DNA from: Succinivibrio sp.
GTDB taxonomy: Bacteria; Pseudomonadota; Gammaproteobacteria; Enterobacterales; Succinivibrionaceae
Reading direction: 5' to 3'
Assembly (NCBI GenBank): GCA_017469335.1
Contig: JAFUGP010000111.1
Location: 1 to 39,437, forward strand
Length of the DNA: 39,437 nucleotides
Shown here: positions 26,816 to 34,899 of the stretch, piece by piece
Layout of the letters: each line of letters opens with the position of its first letter
Position numbering within the stretch: position 1 is the stretch's first letter
Translations under genes and position numbers: made by a program
Notes under the pieces: generated by a model
The model's input: the letters and a program-made list of their open reading frames with translations, nothing else
Databases searched by the model: none
Told to the model about the DNA's origin: nothing

Positions 26816-26837
26816 CTAATTCCCCCCGAGGCGTAAA
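26809..26837 (-). promoter_or_regulatory. Candidate promoter of mraZ and the dcw cluster
   Basis: On the minus strand TTTACG (26832-26837) and GGTAAT (26809-26814) are 17 bases apart, each matching four of six consensus positions. The -10 element overlaps the first MraZ repeat, which is the layout expected for repression. The match is modest. Confidence 0.35.
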
Positions 26838-26844
26838 TATTTCT

Positions 26845-26877
26845 GCATAAGCCGCTGTCGAAAATGCGAGCTTATGC
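26845..26877. repeat. Inverted repeat between rsmI and mraZ
   Basis: GCATAAGC (26845-26852) and GCTTATGC (26870-26877) form an 8-bp inverted repeat with a 17-base centre. ATGCGAG occurs twice in a row at 10-bp spacing here and once more near 26927. It lies just upstream of the candidate mraZ promoter. It might be a regulator site or a weak rsmI 3' hairpin. Confidence 0.4.
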
Positions 26878-27000
26878 GAGGATAAGTGGTCGGGGAAGGG
26901 CCGCCGCGCGGCGCCTGATGACGCAATGCGAGCGGCAGAGAGCTTTAAATGTAGAGGTGATGACTCTGAGAATAGCTCAAACTGAAGGTTCTTCTGAGCG

Positions 27001-27918
27001 TCAGGACTCTTTACCTGCGCTCTGTTTGAGGGTCAGAGCCAGAGCGTAGAGCTCGTTGGGCCGGGCCTTGCTGCATAAAGACAGTGCTGCTACGGCAGCT
27101 TTGAGCGGGGTGGTTTTGAGCAGCATGGCCAAGGCTTCCTTGATCTCGGGTTCCACGCCGCCAGCACTATGAGAGGCCCCGGCTATCACCACCACAAACT
27201 CCCCCAACGTGCGTTTGGGATCGGCGCGCAGAAAGTCCGGCAGTTCCTCAGAGCTCATGCGATAGAAAGACTCGAAGCTCTTGGTCAGCTCCCGGCACAG
27301 GCAGATCTGGCGGCCGGGCAAAAGCTCGGCCAAAATTTCGCAGGTTTTGAGCACCCTGCGGGGTGACTCATAAAAAACCGCCGTCTCGGGACGCTCGGCC
27401 ACCTCGGCGACGCACGCACGCAGCTCCTGCTCCTTGACCGGAAAAAAGCCCTTGAAGGTGAAGGCATCGGTGGGCAACGCAGCGGCCTCCAGCGCGGTGA
27501 TGAGCGCGCAGGGGCCCGGCAGCGGGATCACCGCGATATGCGATTGAAGGCAGAGGGAGACCAGTTTGTACCCCGGATCATTGATAAGCGGACTGCCGGC
27601 ATCGGAGATCAGCGCCACCACCCCGCCCTGGCGCACTTCCTCAATGATGGTTCCGGCCTTGCGCTCCTCAACCTGATCGTAAAGACTCATGAGTTTGGGC
27701 GCTCTGATCCCCAGGTGATCCAACAGGATCCGGGAGTGACGGGTATCCTCGGCCGCCACCAGGGTGGCAGCCTTGAGCACGGCGATGGCACGCAGCGTGA
27801 TATCCTGCAGGTTGCCGATGGGAGTGGGCACCAGATACAGCCCCGGGGCAAAACTCTGTGAGCTCTGCGCCGGTGCGGCGCTGACAGCGCCACCGTCTTC
27901 TACCGTTGTTTTGGACAT
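27001..27918 (-). CDS. rsmI: 16S rRNA 2'-O-methyltransferase RsmI
   Basis: RsmI (YraL) methylates the 2'-O of C1402 in 16S rRNA. The product has 305 residues. The family motifs appear in order: YLVPTPIGNLQDITLRAI, AAEDTRHSRILLDHLGI, ALISDAGSPLINDPGYKLV, PGPCALITALEAAALPTD, FKGFFP and AVFYESPRRVLKT. About 20 extra residues at the N-terminus precede the core, rich in Ser and Ala. The ATG at 27918 is the first start in frame. It is divergent from lpoA, as in E. coli, and lies upstream of mraZ on the same strand, with a 280-base gap that holds no visible gene. Confidence 0.96.
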   Translation of the reverse strand: MSKTTVEDGGAVSAAPAQSSQSFAPGLYLVPTPIGNLQDITLRAIAVLKAATLVAAEDTRHSRILLDHLGIRAPKLMSLYDQVEERKAGTIIEEVRQGGVVALISDAGSPLINDPGYKLVSLCLQSHIAVIPLPGPCALITALEAAALPTDAFTFKGFFPVKEQELRACVAEVAERPETAVFYESPRRVLKTCEILAELLPGRQICLCRELTKSFESFYRMSSEELPDFLRADPKRTLGEFVVVIAGASHSAGGVEPEIKEALAMLLKTTPLKAAVAALSLCSKARPNELYALALTLKQSAGKES

Positions 27919-28003
27919 AATTCTCCGTGCCTCATCGCCCTGCTGCTGTCACGTGACGCTCCCCGCGCAGCGCCCGCTTTAAGATTTTACACGCAGCGGC
28001 GGT

Positions 28004-28009
28004 TATAAT
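28004..28009 (+). promoter_or_regulatory. -10 element of the lpoA promoter
   Basis: A perfect TATAAT lies 72 bases before the lpoA ATG. The best -35 candidate, TTAAGA at 27979-27984, is weak and spaced 19 bases away. The short distance to rsmI makes this a shared divergent region. Confidence 0.5.
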
Positions 28010-28081
28010 GTGGCTGTGAAATCAGCAGTCGAGGCATTCACCCCGTACTGCGCATTTATTAACACTGCTCAAAGATCCTTT

Positions 28082-29839
28082 ATGTACAACAAGCTCAAAC
28101 TTGGCGCCGCCGCAGTGGCCTGCGCCGCAGTCATCACTTTAAGCGGCTGCTCGGGAACCTCTTACACCTCAGCTATCAGCGATGCGCAGGCCTTCGGCCC
28201 GGTGCTGTCGGACTATCAGACCTACGAGACGCAGTTAGGTAAGACCCAGGGAGAGGAGCGCATCAATGCGCTGGTGCTCGCCGCGCGCAGTGCGGCTAAG
28301 GCAGGAGACAAGAGTGCCACCGCCGCCAGAACCGCCGAGCTTAACTCTCTGGCGCAGGGACCTTCCCAGCAGAACAAGGCCAACCTCATCAACGCGCTCT
28401 CCCTTTACGTCTCGGGGGAGCAGACCCGCGCCGAAGAGTACTTAAAGCTGGTCAACGCGCCTGCCCTGGTACCGGAGGGGCAGATCTTCTACTACGATCT
28501 GGTCTCCGACGTGGAGCGCGCGCTCTACGGTAAAACCTCTCAGACCCGTTACGCTCTCAATTCCTATACCGCCGACCGCAGGCTCTACCCCCTGACCTCG
28601 GGTACCCAGAGAAACCAGACGCTGCAGCGTGCCGTCAGTACCCTGCAGCTGCTGCCCGAAGGCGAGCTAAACGCCCTGCTTACCGGCTCTAACGACGTCA
28701 CCGATCGCGGTTTCATCGAATACGCCCTCATCGGCAAATCCCGCAGTTCCCAGGTGCGCGAACAGCTTTACGGCGATTTCTCCCGCAAGTACCAGGATCA
28801 TCCCTTAAACGAGCTCCTGGGCCGCAAAAGCGTGTCAGCTGCGGGCATCCACGTGGTCGGTCAGGAGAGTGCTCTGCCGGAGGTACAGGGCGGCATCAAC
28901 TTAAAAAATGGCGATAAGGTGGCAGTACTGCTGCCGCTGTCGGGACGCTTTGCCCCGCTGGTAGGGGAGCCGGCCCGCCTGGGGATCATGGCCGCCCTGA
29001 CCGATCGCAACGCCAAACTGGATGTGACCTTCTATGACACGGCCAAGATTGACGTGGCCTCATTGGTGCAGAGGCTGGAGGCCAACGGCACCGCTCTCAT
29101 CCTAGGTCCGGTGCTGCGTCCGGAGGTCAGTGCCCTCAACGCCACCGCCACCAGGATCCCCTCCATCGTCCTCAACGTGCCAGCGCAGCGCGCCCAGGGT
29201 CCGCAATGGTTCTTCGACTTAGGCCCCAACTATGAAGGGGCACTGGCCGCGCGGAAGATGCAGCAAGACCAGATCAAGTCTCCGGCGGTGTTCCATACCC
29301 AGGCCAAGGATTCCCAGCGCGCGGCCGCCAGCTTCAAGGCGGTTCTAGATGCCCGCGGCGCTCAGGCCAGGCAGTGCGAACTGAGCAACGCCAACGAGGC
29401 GGCGCTGCGGCAGTCGGCCGCAGCCTGCAATGCAAGCCTAAGTGACGGCGTGTACCTGCCGCTGACCTCAGCGGAGGCCCTCAATGTCAGCCCCGCCTTA
29501 GGCAGCGTGCCGCTCTATCTTACCGACGAGAGTTATGACGGCTACAACAACAGCGCCGCGCAGATGGCCTTGAGGGGAGCGCAGTTAGGCGACATGCCCT
29601 GGCTGTTGGTGGACAGCCCGCTTAAGGCCTCATTCTTAAAGAGTCTGCCCAAGGCCAACTCCCAGGCTCAGCGTGTCTTTGCCGCAGCCTATGACAGCGT
29701 CGGCGTGGCCTTTAACTTCGCCGCGCTGCACAGCAATCGCGATGATGTGCTGCACGGTCTTACGGGCGACATCAGCTTAGGGCGTGGTGGCCTGTTGGAG
29801 ACCGAGCCTTTGTGGGTGCGGTTGGGACAGGCTCGTTAA
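28082..29839 (+). CDS. lpoA: Outer membrane lipoprotein LpoA (LppC)
   Basis: LpoA is the outer membrane lipoprotein that reaches through the periplasm and activates the bifunctional synthase PBP1A. The product has 585 residues from the ATG at 28082, chosen because it opens a classic lipoprotein signal: MYNKLKLG, a hydrophobic Ala-rich core and lipobox LSGC with Cys23. A longer GTG frame would place 24 residues before the signal. Residues about 30-270 are helical repeats of the TPR-like N-domain. From GDKVAVLLPLSGRFAPLVGEPARLGIMAAL (residues near 275-305) the C-domain has a periplasmic-binding-protein fold. In E. coli yraN follows. Here a terminator does. Confidence 0.92.
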   Translation: MYNKLKLGAAAVACAAVITLSGCSGTSYTSAISDAQAFGPVLSDYQTYETQLGKTQGEERINALVLAARSAAKAGDKSATAARTAELNSLAQGPSQQNKANLINALSLYVSGEQTRAEEYLKLVNAPALVPEGQIFYYDLVSDVERALYGKTSQTRYALNSYTADRRLYPLTSGTQRNQTLQRAVSTLQLLPEGELNALLTGSNDVTDRGFIEYALIGKSRSSQVREQLYGDFSRKYQDHPLNELLGRKSVSAAGIHVVGQESALPEVQGGINLKNGDKVAVLLPLSGRFAPLVGEPARLGIMAALTDRNAKLDVTFYDTAKIDVASLVQRLEANGTALILGPVLRPEVSALNATATRIPSIVLNVPAQRAQGPQWFFDLGPNYEGALAARKMQQDQIKSPAVFHTQAKDSQRAAASFKAVLDARGAQARQCELSNANEAALRQSAAACNASLSDGVYLPLTSAEALNVSPALGSVPLYLTDESYDGYNNSAAQMALRGAQLGDMPWLLVDSPLKASFLKSLPKANSQAQRVFAAAYDSVGVAFNFAALHSNRDDVLHGLTGDISLGRGGLLETEPLWVRLGQAR

Positions 29840-29882
29840 ACGGTGAAGTACACCTTCTAATAATCTGACCTCACAGCTCATG

Positions 29883-29919
29883 ACGCCGCCAAACTTGTTT
29901 AAAGGCGGCGTTGTTTTTT
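29883..29919 (+). terminator. Terminator of lpoA
   Basis: ACGCCGCC (29883-29890) pairs with GGCGGCGT (29904-29911), with inner AAAC/GTTT pairing and a small bulge. The stem is followed on the plus strand by TGTTTTTT. It lies about 45 bases after the lpoA stop, between convergent genes. Confidence 0.85.
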
Positions 29920-29951
29920 CATAGCCGGGAGTCGGTACGCTCACCCGCCTC

Positions 29952-31220
29952 TCATATACCCGGATCCGGGACGATTTCCCAATTGCCGGGCCCACTTTTT
30001 AAGGTACGCCTAAAGGCGCTGGGGGTTTGCCCTGTTTCCTTGAGAAAGACTTTGTCAAAGCGGCTTTGTGATGAGAAGGACAGCATTTCAGCCACCTGAG
30101 CGATACTGCAGGAATCATCGCGCAGCAGACGTTTGGCTGCTTCGATTTTCCTCTTTCTGATATAGCCCTCCAGGGTATAGCCGACCTCTCGTCTGAACAG
30201 CTTGACCAGATACCCGTGGCTGACCTTGAGACTCAGACACAGCTCAGAGCAGACTATTTTCTCGGCTATATGCCGGTCGATGAATTCCCGGGCCTTAGCC
30301 ACCACCGCCGACAAATTTTGCTCATTACGGCTTCCCTGCTGCAGGTTCCTGACCTTGTGACAGCAGGTCATGGCACACTCCCTAGCCAGGGCACGGGCCT
30401 CCTCGGGGGTACGGCTGTCCTCTACCTGCAGAATGTAGGCGTCGGCGCATTGGTACATCTCCTCCACGCTCACCCCACCCAAGATGCCGGCTCTGGTGGC
30501 GACGATCACGTCAACTATGGAAAGGTTACGGGCATTGCGCATGGGATCACGCCCCACTGTACCGCGCATGCCGGCATAGGGAGAATTCAGGGTGTCGGTC
30601 AGATCCTGCTCGTTGCCCTCCCGTATAGCCCCAATGATGCTTTCCTCAAAGATGCGGGGATCGTGGGGTCGCAATTCCACGGACATACTGCGTCTCACCG
30701 GTTCAGAGCCCATAGGTGCACGCAACGAAAATGAGTTTTCCACAAACGTCTTAAGTTCAATACGTTCACCGTTTATGGCATGGTTTACACTGAGCAGAAT
30801 AGCCGCCAGTTTTACACTCTCGCAGTGCATCAGGACGCAGTTGGCAGCATGATGTTTGAGGGCGTAAAGCCTGCAGAAATTCTGATCCACAGGCACGTTG
30901 GCCACCGGCCCCAGCAACAAGGTCAGATGAGGCCCGCATCTGACGCCGCCATAGAGAACGGGCAGTTCTTCAAGGAACAGGCATACCCCCTCTGCTCTTA
31001 CTCTGACAATTAACTTGTGCACGAAAGCACTGTCGCTGGCCAGCACATTCCAACGATCGCCTCTGCTCTCCGACAAATGTTCGGGAGTGCTGCCATCTTC
31101 CCTGCGCACGGTAAAGGGTATAGGCAGAAGATTGGTCATAAGACTGAGCAGGTATGACAATTTGTGAGCTTCATCCCTGTCATTTTTATATTCAAAATCT
31201 GCCTGCTCCTTATCAATCAT
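29952..31220 (-). CDS. AraC-family transcriptional regulator
   Basis: This protein of 422 residues has an AraC/XylS DNA-binding domain at its C-terminus. The first helix-turn-helix lies in CSELCLSLKVSHGYLVKLFRREVGYTLEGYI (near 320-350; key residues S, Y and F), and the second in CSIAQVAEMLSFSSQSRFDKVFLKETGQTPSAFRR (near 372-406). The N-terminal two thirds form a ligand or sensory region of unknown specificity, with repeated cysteines and an HLTLLLGPVANVPV strand typical of some gut-bacterial AraC/YesN-like regulators. The ATG has only a weak GGAT site. The gene lies just downstream of the polyol operon terminator on the same strand, so it is a candidate regulator of that operon. Confidence 0.85.
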   Translation of the reverse strand: MIDKEQADFEYKNDRDEAHKLSYLLSLMTNLLPIPFTVRREDGSTPEHLSESRGDRWNVLASDSAFVHKLIVRVRAEGVCLFLEELPVLYGGVRCGPHLTLLLGPVANVPVDQNFCRLYALKHHAANCVLMHCESVKLAAILLSVNHAINGERIELKTFVENSFSLRAPMGSEPVRRSMSVELRPHDPRIFEESIIGAIREGNEQDLTDTLNSPYAGMRGTVGRDPMRNARNLSIVDVIVATRAGILGGVSVEEMYQCADAYILQVEDSRTPEEARALARECAMTCCHKVRNLQQGSRNEQNLSAVVAKAREFIDRHIAEKIVCSELCLSLKVSHGYLVKLFRREVGYTLEGYIRKRKIEAAKRLLRDDSCSIAQVAEMLSFSSQSRFDKVFLKETGQTPSAFRRTLKSGPGNWEIVPDPGI

Positions 31221-31383
31221 TTGTAATCCGTAAAAACAATAGGTTAAAAGGGACAGTTACCAGGAATAAACTGCTTGTGGCCCATACATAACTGCGGCCA
31301 AGGCTTGTCAAAGAATTTTCTACGGTTTTAAATTCAAAATCGGCAAAATAAGTTCAGGAAAAGGTGAGATAACACCGCTCTTT
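31221..31383. other. Leader region of the AraC-family gene
   Basis: This AT-rich gap lies between the operon terminator and the regulator start and contains no gene. A promoter for the regulator should be here, but no clear -35/-10 pair was picked out by eye. Confidence 0.3.
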
Positions 31384-31423
31384 CAAAAAAACGCCGTGCC
31401 AAAACAACCTAAAAGCACGGCGT
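31384..31423 (-). terminator. Terminator of the carbohydrate operon
   Basis: Read leftward, ACGCCGTGC pairs perfectly with GCACGGCGT over 9 bp around a T-rich loop, and the stem runs into seven T residues. It lies 30 bases past the stop of the last dehydrogenase gene. This is one of the clearest terminators in the window. Confidence 0.9.
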
Positions 31424-31453
31424 CTTAAGTTCAAGGAACACCTAAGAAGTAAA

Positions 31454-32248
31454 TCAGTTCATGAACATGCCGCCATCTATATTGATGGTCTGACCGGTGA
31501 TATAGGCCGCATCATCGGAGGCCAGGAAGGCAATCACACCGGCAATGTCGGAGGGTTTGCCGGCATAACGCAGCGGAATGGCGTCAACCCACTCCTGCAT
31601 CAGCTCACCCTTCTTATACTGTTTCTTGTCGGTTGACAGCATCTGTCCCCATACCCGATCGTTGTACTCCCACATCTCGGTGACAATGATGCCCGGACAG
31701 AACGCATTGACGGTGATATGGTGCGGTGCCAGTTCGATGGCCAGCGACTGGGTGATGCCTATCACACCCATTTTGGCGCAGGCATAGTGCGGGGTATAAA
31801 TAAAGCCCTTGCGGCCCTGTCCCGAGGAGGAGTTGATCAGACGGCCCTTGTCCTGCTTGACCATGATCCGCGCAGCCTCGCGGCAGCACAGCCACTCGGC
31901 CACGGCATCAACCTGCACCACCTTGTTAAAATCCTTCAGGGACATTTTCTCGAGATGCTCGATGGTGATGATGCCGGCGTTCTGCACCGATACGTCCAGA
32001 TGTTTGAAGTCCTGCTCCACCTGCTTGTAGAAAGCGACCACCTGCTCTTCATCGGTAACATCCAGTTTGACCGCCTTGGTCTTGACCTTGTACTCATCGG
32101 CAATTCTCTTGGCGGTATTCTCTACCTCATCGAGCAGATCGGTGATGACCACATTGGCACCTTCCTGGGCAAAACGTACGGCAATGCCCTCGCCTATGCC
32201 GCGTGCGGCACCGGATACCACCACGGTAGCATCTTCAAAACGTCTCAT
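31454..32248 (-). CDS. SDR-family NAD-dependent polyol dehydrogenase 1
   Basis: This is a classical short-chain dehydrogenase of 264 residues. The cofactor loop SGAARGIG lies at 12-19, and Asp37 at the end of the second strand (VITD) favours NAD over NADP. QNAGI at 89-93 replaces the usual NNAG. The catalytic Ser is in NSSSG near 140, with Tyr155 and Lys159 in YACAK. The C-terminal ITGQTINIDGGMFMN is typical. Such enzymes often oxidise sugar alcohols to ketoses. The exact substrate is not readable. A strong AAGGAGAT site precedes the ATG. It is the last gene of the operon, after the FGGY kinase. Confidence 0.88.
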   Translation of the reverse strand: MRRFEDATVVVSGAARGIGEGIAVRFAQEGANVVITDLLDEVENTAKRIADEYKVKTKAVKLDVTDEEQVVAFYKQVEQDFKHLDVSVQNAGIITIEHLEKMSLKDFNKVVQVDAVAEWLCCREAARIMVKQDKGRLINSSSGQGRKGFIYTPHYACAKMGVIGITQSLAIELAPHHITVNAFCPGIIVTEMWEYNDRVWGQMLSTDKKQYKKGELMQEWVDAIPLRYAGKPSDIAGVIAFLASDDAAYITGQTINIDGGMFMN

Positions 32249-32317
32249 AATAATCTCCTTATGTTATGAGCAAAAATAAATATCATTGCAGGTTCAATAA
32301 GTTCCTGCGATAGATCC

Positions 32318-33808
32318 TTAAAATTCAAGAGTCATGCTCACGGCGTGATCCCACTGTTTCTTGCACAAGAGCAGTTCCTCATGCCGCTTCAGATCAGGTG
32401 TAAAGGTTTCATGTTGCGGAATTAAGCGCTCAAGCTCAGAGTCTGCAAGATGGTCCTTGCACTTCATGGCCAAAAGGCCCGCGCCGATGGCCGAGAGTTC
32501 CGGCGTGTCGCTGCGCGACACCGGACAGCCCAGGAGGTCGGCCTGAAATTGCATTAACGCGCTGTTCTTGGTGGGACCGCCGTCGGTCATCAGGGTGGCA
32601 AGCTTGAACCCTTCGGCTTTTTTCATGAACTCGATGACATCCGCAATCTGGTAAGCGATGCTCTCCAAGGAGGCCCTGATCAGGTGGGCGGTAGTGGTGC
32701 CGCGGGTCAGTCCCACCACGGTACCGCGCGCTTTTTCGTTCCACCACGGTGCGCCGGCCCCGGTGAGCATGGGGACAAAGTAGACCCCCATATTGTCAGA
32801 GGTGGAGTTAAAGATGCCGTTGATGTATTCGTTGGCATCTTTTCGCTCGAACACTCCGGTCACAGTGGCCATGAAGTTCAAAGCATCGCCGGTGTGAGCA
32901 ATGTTGCCCTCCAAACCGTAGGTGATCCTCTGTCCGTCATGCCAGGCAACGGTGGTGGCCAAAGGACCCACCGAAGTGTCGGCGGTGAAAAGCGGTGCCA
33001 TCACCGAAGAGCCGGTGCCATAGGTGGCCTTGACAAACCCGGGGCGGCCCAGACAGTGTCCGTACAACGCCGCATGGGAATCACCGATCATTGACATCAC
33101 GGGAATGCCGTCGGGTATACCGCGCAGTCCCAGCGTCGAACCGAAATTGAAGCTTGAAGGATGGATCTCAGGCAGTGCTGCCGCCGGAATACCGTAGAAG
33201 GAGAGCATTTCCTGATCCCAGCGTGCCTCCTTGAGGTTTAAAAGCTGCGTGCGGGCCGCGTTGGAGTAGTCACAGCCAAATACCTTCTGCCCGGTCAGGT
33301 TCCACAGCAGCCAGGAGTCGATGGTGCCCAGGCAGATCTTGCCTGCCGCCGCCAGCTGCTGTCCGTCCTTGGTGTTGTCGAGCAGCCAGCGGAATTTGCT
33401 GCCGGCAAAGAGAGTGGCCACCGGCAGGCCGGTGACTTCCTTGATGCGCTGGGCCTTGCCCTGCTCGCGCAGTGAAGCGCAGAAATCTGCCGTACGCGAG
33501 CACTGCCAGGTGATGGCGGCATTTAAGGGTTCACCGCTGTCGCGGTACCAGCCTATACCGGTCTCGCGCTGATTGCTGATGCCGATGGCACCGACCCGGT
33601 TGGGGTCGAGTTGCCCTATGACCTCAGCCACCACCTCAATGGTGCGCTCCACCAGCACCTTGCCGTCCTGTTCCACCCAGCCGGGGTTGGGGGTGTCGAT
33701 CTCCAATGCCCGTGAGGCCTTGCCCAGAATCTTGCCCTCACCGTCGATGGCCACCGCCTTGCAATTGGTGGTGCCCTCGTCGATGGCAATCACTATATCC
33801 TTCGTCAT
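32318..33808 (-). CDS. FGGY-family carbohydrate kinase, glycerol-kinase-like
   Basis: This protein of 496 residues belongs to the FGGY sugar kinases and is closest by eye to glycerol kinase. The ATP-site loop IAIDEGTTNCKAV lies at 7-19, ISNQRETG at 77-84, WQCSRTA at 101-107, IGDSHAALYG at 241-250 with catalytic Asp243, TYGTGS at 262-267 and LEGNIAHTGDAL. The residues matching glycerol contacts Arg, Glu, Trp and Asp in E. coli GlpK are present (R81, E82, W101, D243). The contact Tyr135 is replaced by Leu133. Together with its dehydrogenase and transketolase neighbours, this suggests a larger ketose or polyol substrate. AAGGAG lies eight bases before the ATG. True glycerol kinase remains possible. 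Confidence 0.85.
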   Translation of the reverse strand: MTKDIVIAIDEGTTNCKAVAIDGEGKILGKASRALEIDTPNPGWVEQDGKVLVERTIEVVAEVIGQLDPNRVGAIGISNQRETGIGWYRDSGEPLNAAITWQCSRTADFCASLREQGKAQRIKEVTGLPVATLFAGSKFRWLLDNTKDGQQLAAAGKICLGTIDSWLLWNLTGQKVFGCDYSNAARTQLLNLKEARWDQEMLSFYGIPAAALPEIHPSSFNFGSTLGLRGIPDGIPVMSMIGDSHAALYGHCLGRPGFVKATYGTGSSVMAPLFTADTSVGPLATTVAWHDGQRITYGLEGNIAHTGDALNFMATVTGVFERKDANEYINGIFNSTSDNMGVYFVPMLTGAGAPWWNEKARGTVVGLTRGTTTAHLIRASLESIAYQIADVIEFMKKAEGFKLATLMTDGGPTKNSALMQFQADLLGCPVSRSDTPELSAIGAGLLAMKCKDHLADSELERLIPQHETFTPDLKRHEELLLCKKQWDHAVSMTLEF

Positions 33809-33821
33809 GATGTGTCTCCTT

Positions 33822-34874
33822 CTAAGCCGCGCTTTCCTTGCCGCCGGTTACCTCAGCCGTACGGGACATCAGCACCACCTTGCGCTGCAGTCTCTCCTGG
33901 AACTGATCGATGATGACGGCCGCGATAATCACCATGCCCTTAATCACCATCTGCCAGAAATTGCTCACGCCCATCATCACCATGCCGTCGGCCAGAAACA
34001 CAATGACAAACGCGCCGATGATGGAGCCCAACACCTTGCCGCGTCCGCCGGCTAACGAGGTGCCGCCCAGGGCGGCCGCGCCGATGGCGTCCATCTCGAA
34101 CATGTTGCCGGTCATGGGGTGGGAGGTTAAGAGCTGCGAGGCCAGGATCAGGCCGACAATGGCCGAACAGACCCCGGAGAAAATGTAGACGAACAACTTA
34201 GTTTTGATGATCGGCACACCGGCCAGCCTGGCGCCGTTTTCGTTGCTGCCGATGGCGTAGATGTAGCGTCCCAGCGGGGTTTTATTGGTGATGTAAATGG
34301 CAATTAAGGTCATCACCACCATGATCCAGATTGGGATATAAATACCCAGCACCGTGCCGCTGCCAAGTTCGGCAAAGCCGGTATTACCCAGCTCTTCTAA
34401 GCCCACCAGATTGGGAAAGGTACTGCCGTTGTTGACCAACAGTGCCGCACCACGGCCTATGTAGAGCATACCCAGAGTGCAGATGAAAGGAGCCACACCG
34501 CACTTGGTGATGATGACACCGTTTACCAGTCCCACCAGGCCGCCGAAGATCATCACGATGATGATCACCTCGATCACGCTGAAAAAGAGCATGTGGTCGC
34601 CGAAGGTCACGCCCTGGGTCAGCAAAAGACCGGCGATCATGCCGCCCAGGCCTACCACCGAGCCTACGGACAGATCGATGCCCGCAGTCAGGATGACCAG
34701 GGTCATGCCAATGGCGATAAGGCCGGTGATGGCCACATGCTGAGTCATAATCAGCAGGTTGGACACGGTAATGAAGTTGCTGACCATGAAGCCGAAGAAC
34801 AGGACCACCGCCAGCAGTGCAATGAAGGTTCTGGCCTTCAAGAGCAGCATGTAAATCTGATACTTATTGTTCAC
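33822..34874 (-). CDS. rbsC: Ribose-type sugar ABC permease
   Basis: This is the membrane subunit of a carbohydrate importer of the ribose/xylose/galactose class (BPD_transp_2 family). The product has 350 residues with about eight to ten membrane helices. Family signatures are the early MTLVILTAGIDLSVGSVVGLGG and the later GRYIYAIGSNENGARLAGV, plus IGAAALGGTSLAGGRGKVLGSIIGA near the C-terminus (long motifs given in full only by their key residues: GIDLS, GSN, GGTS). The start is a GTG at 34874 with AGGAAG upstream. An internal ATG eight codons on is less well placed. It follows the ATPase gene by 25 bases. The symbol names the family type only. The transported sugar is unknown. Confidence 0.9.
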   Translation of the reverse strand: MNNKYQIYMLLLKARTFIALLAVVLFFGFMVSNFITVSNLLIMTQHVAITGLIAIGMTLVILTAGIDLSVGSVVGLGGMIAGLLLTQGVTFGDHMLFFSVIEVIIIVMIFGGLVGLVNGVIITKCGVAPFICTLGMLYIGRGAALLVNNGSTFPNLVGLEELGNTGFAELGSGTVLGIYIPIWIMVVMTLIAIYITNKTPLGRYIYAIGSNENGARLAGVPIIKTKLFVYIFSGVCSAIVGLILASQLLTSHPMTGNMFEMDAIGAAALGGTSLAGGRGKVLGSIIGAFVIVFLADGMVMMGVSNFWQMVIKGMVIIAAVIIDQFQERLQRKVVLMSRTAEVTGGKESAA

Positions 34875-34899
34875 TTTTCACTTCCTGATTTAAGAGGGG

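Noticed and set aside
26721-27000. RNase P RNA gene between mraZ and rsmI
   Set aside because: The gap is too short and the conserved core sequence GAGGAAAGTCC was not seen on either strand.
28010-28081. LpoA start at the upstream GTG
   Set aside because: It would place 24 residues before a clear lipoprotein signal and starts at the -10 element itself.
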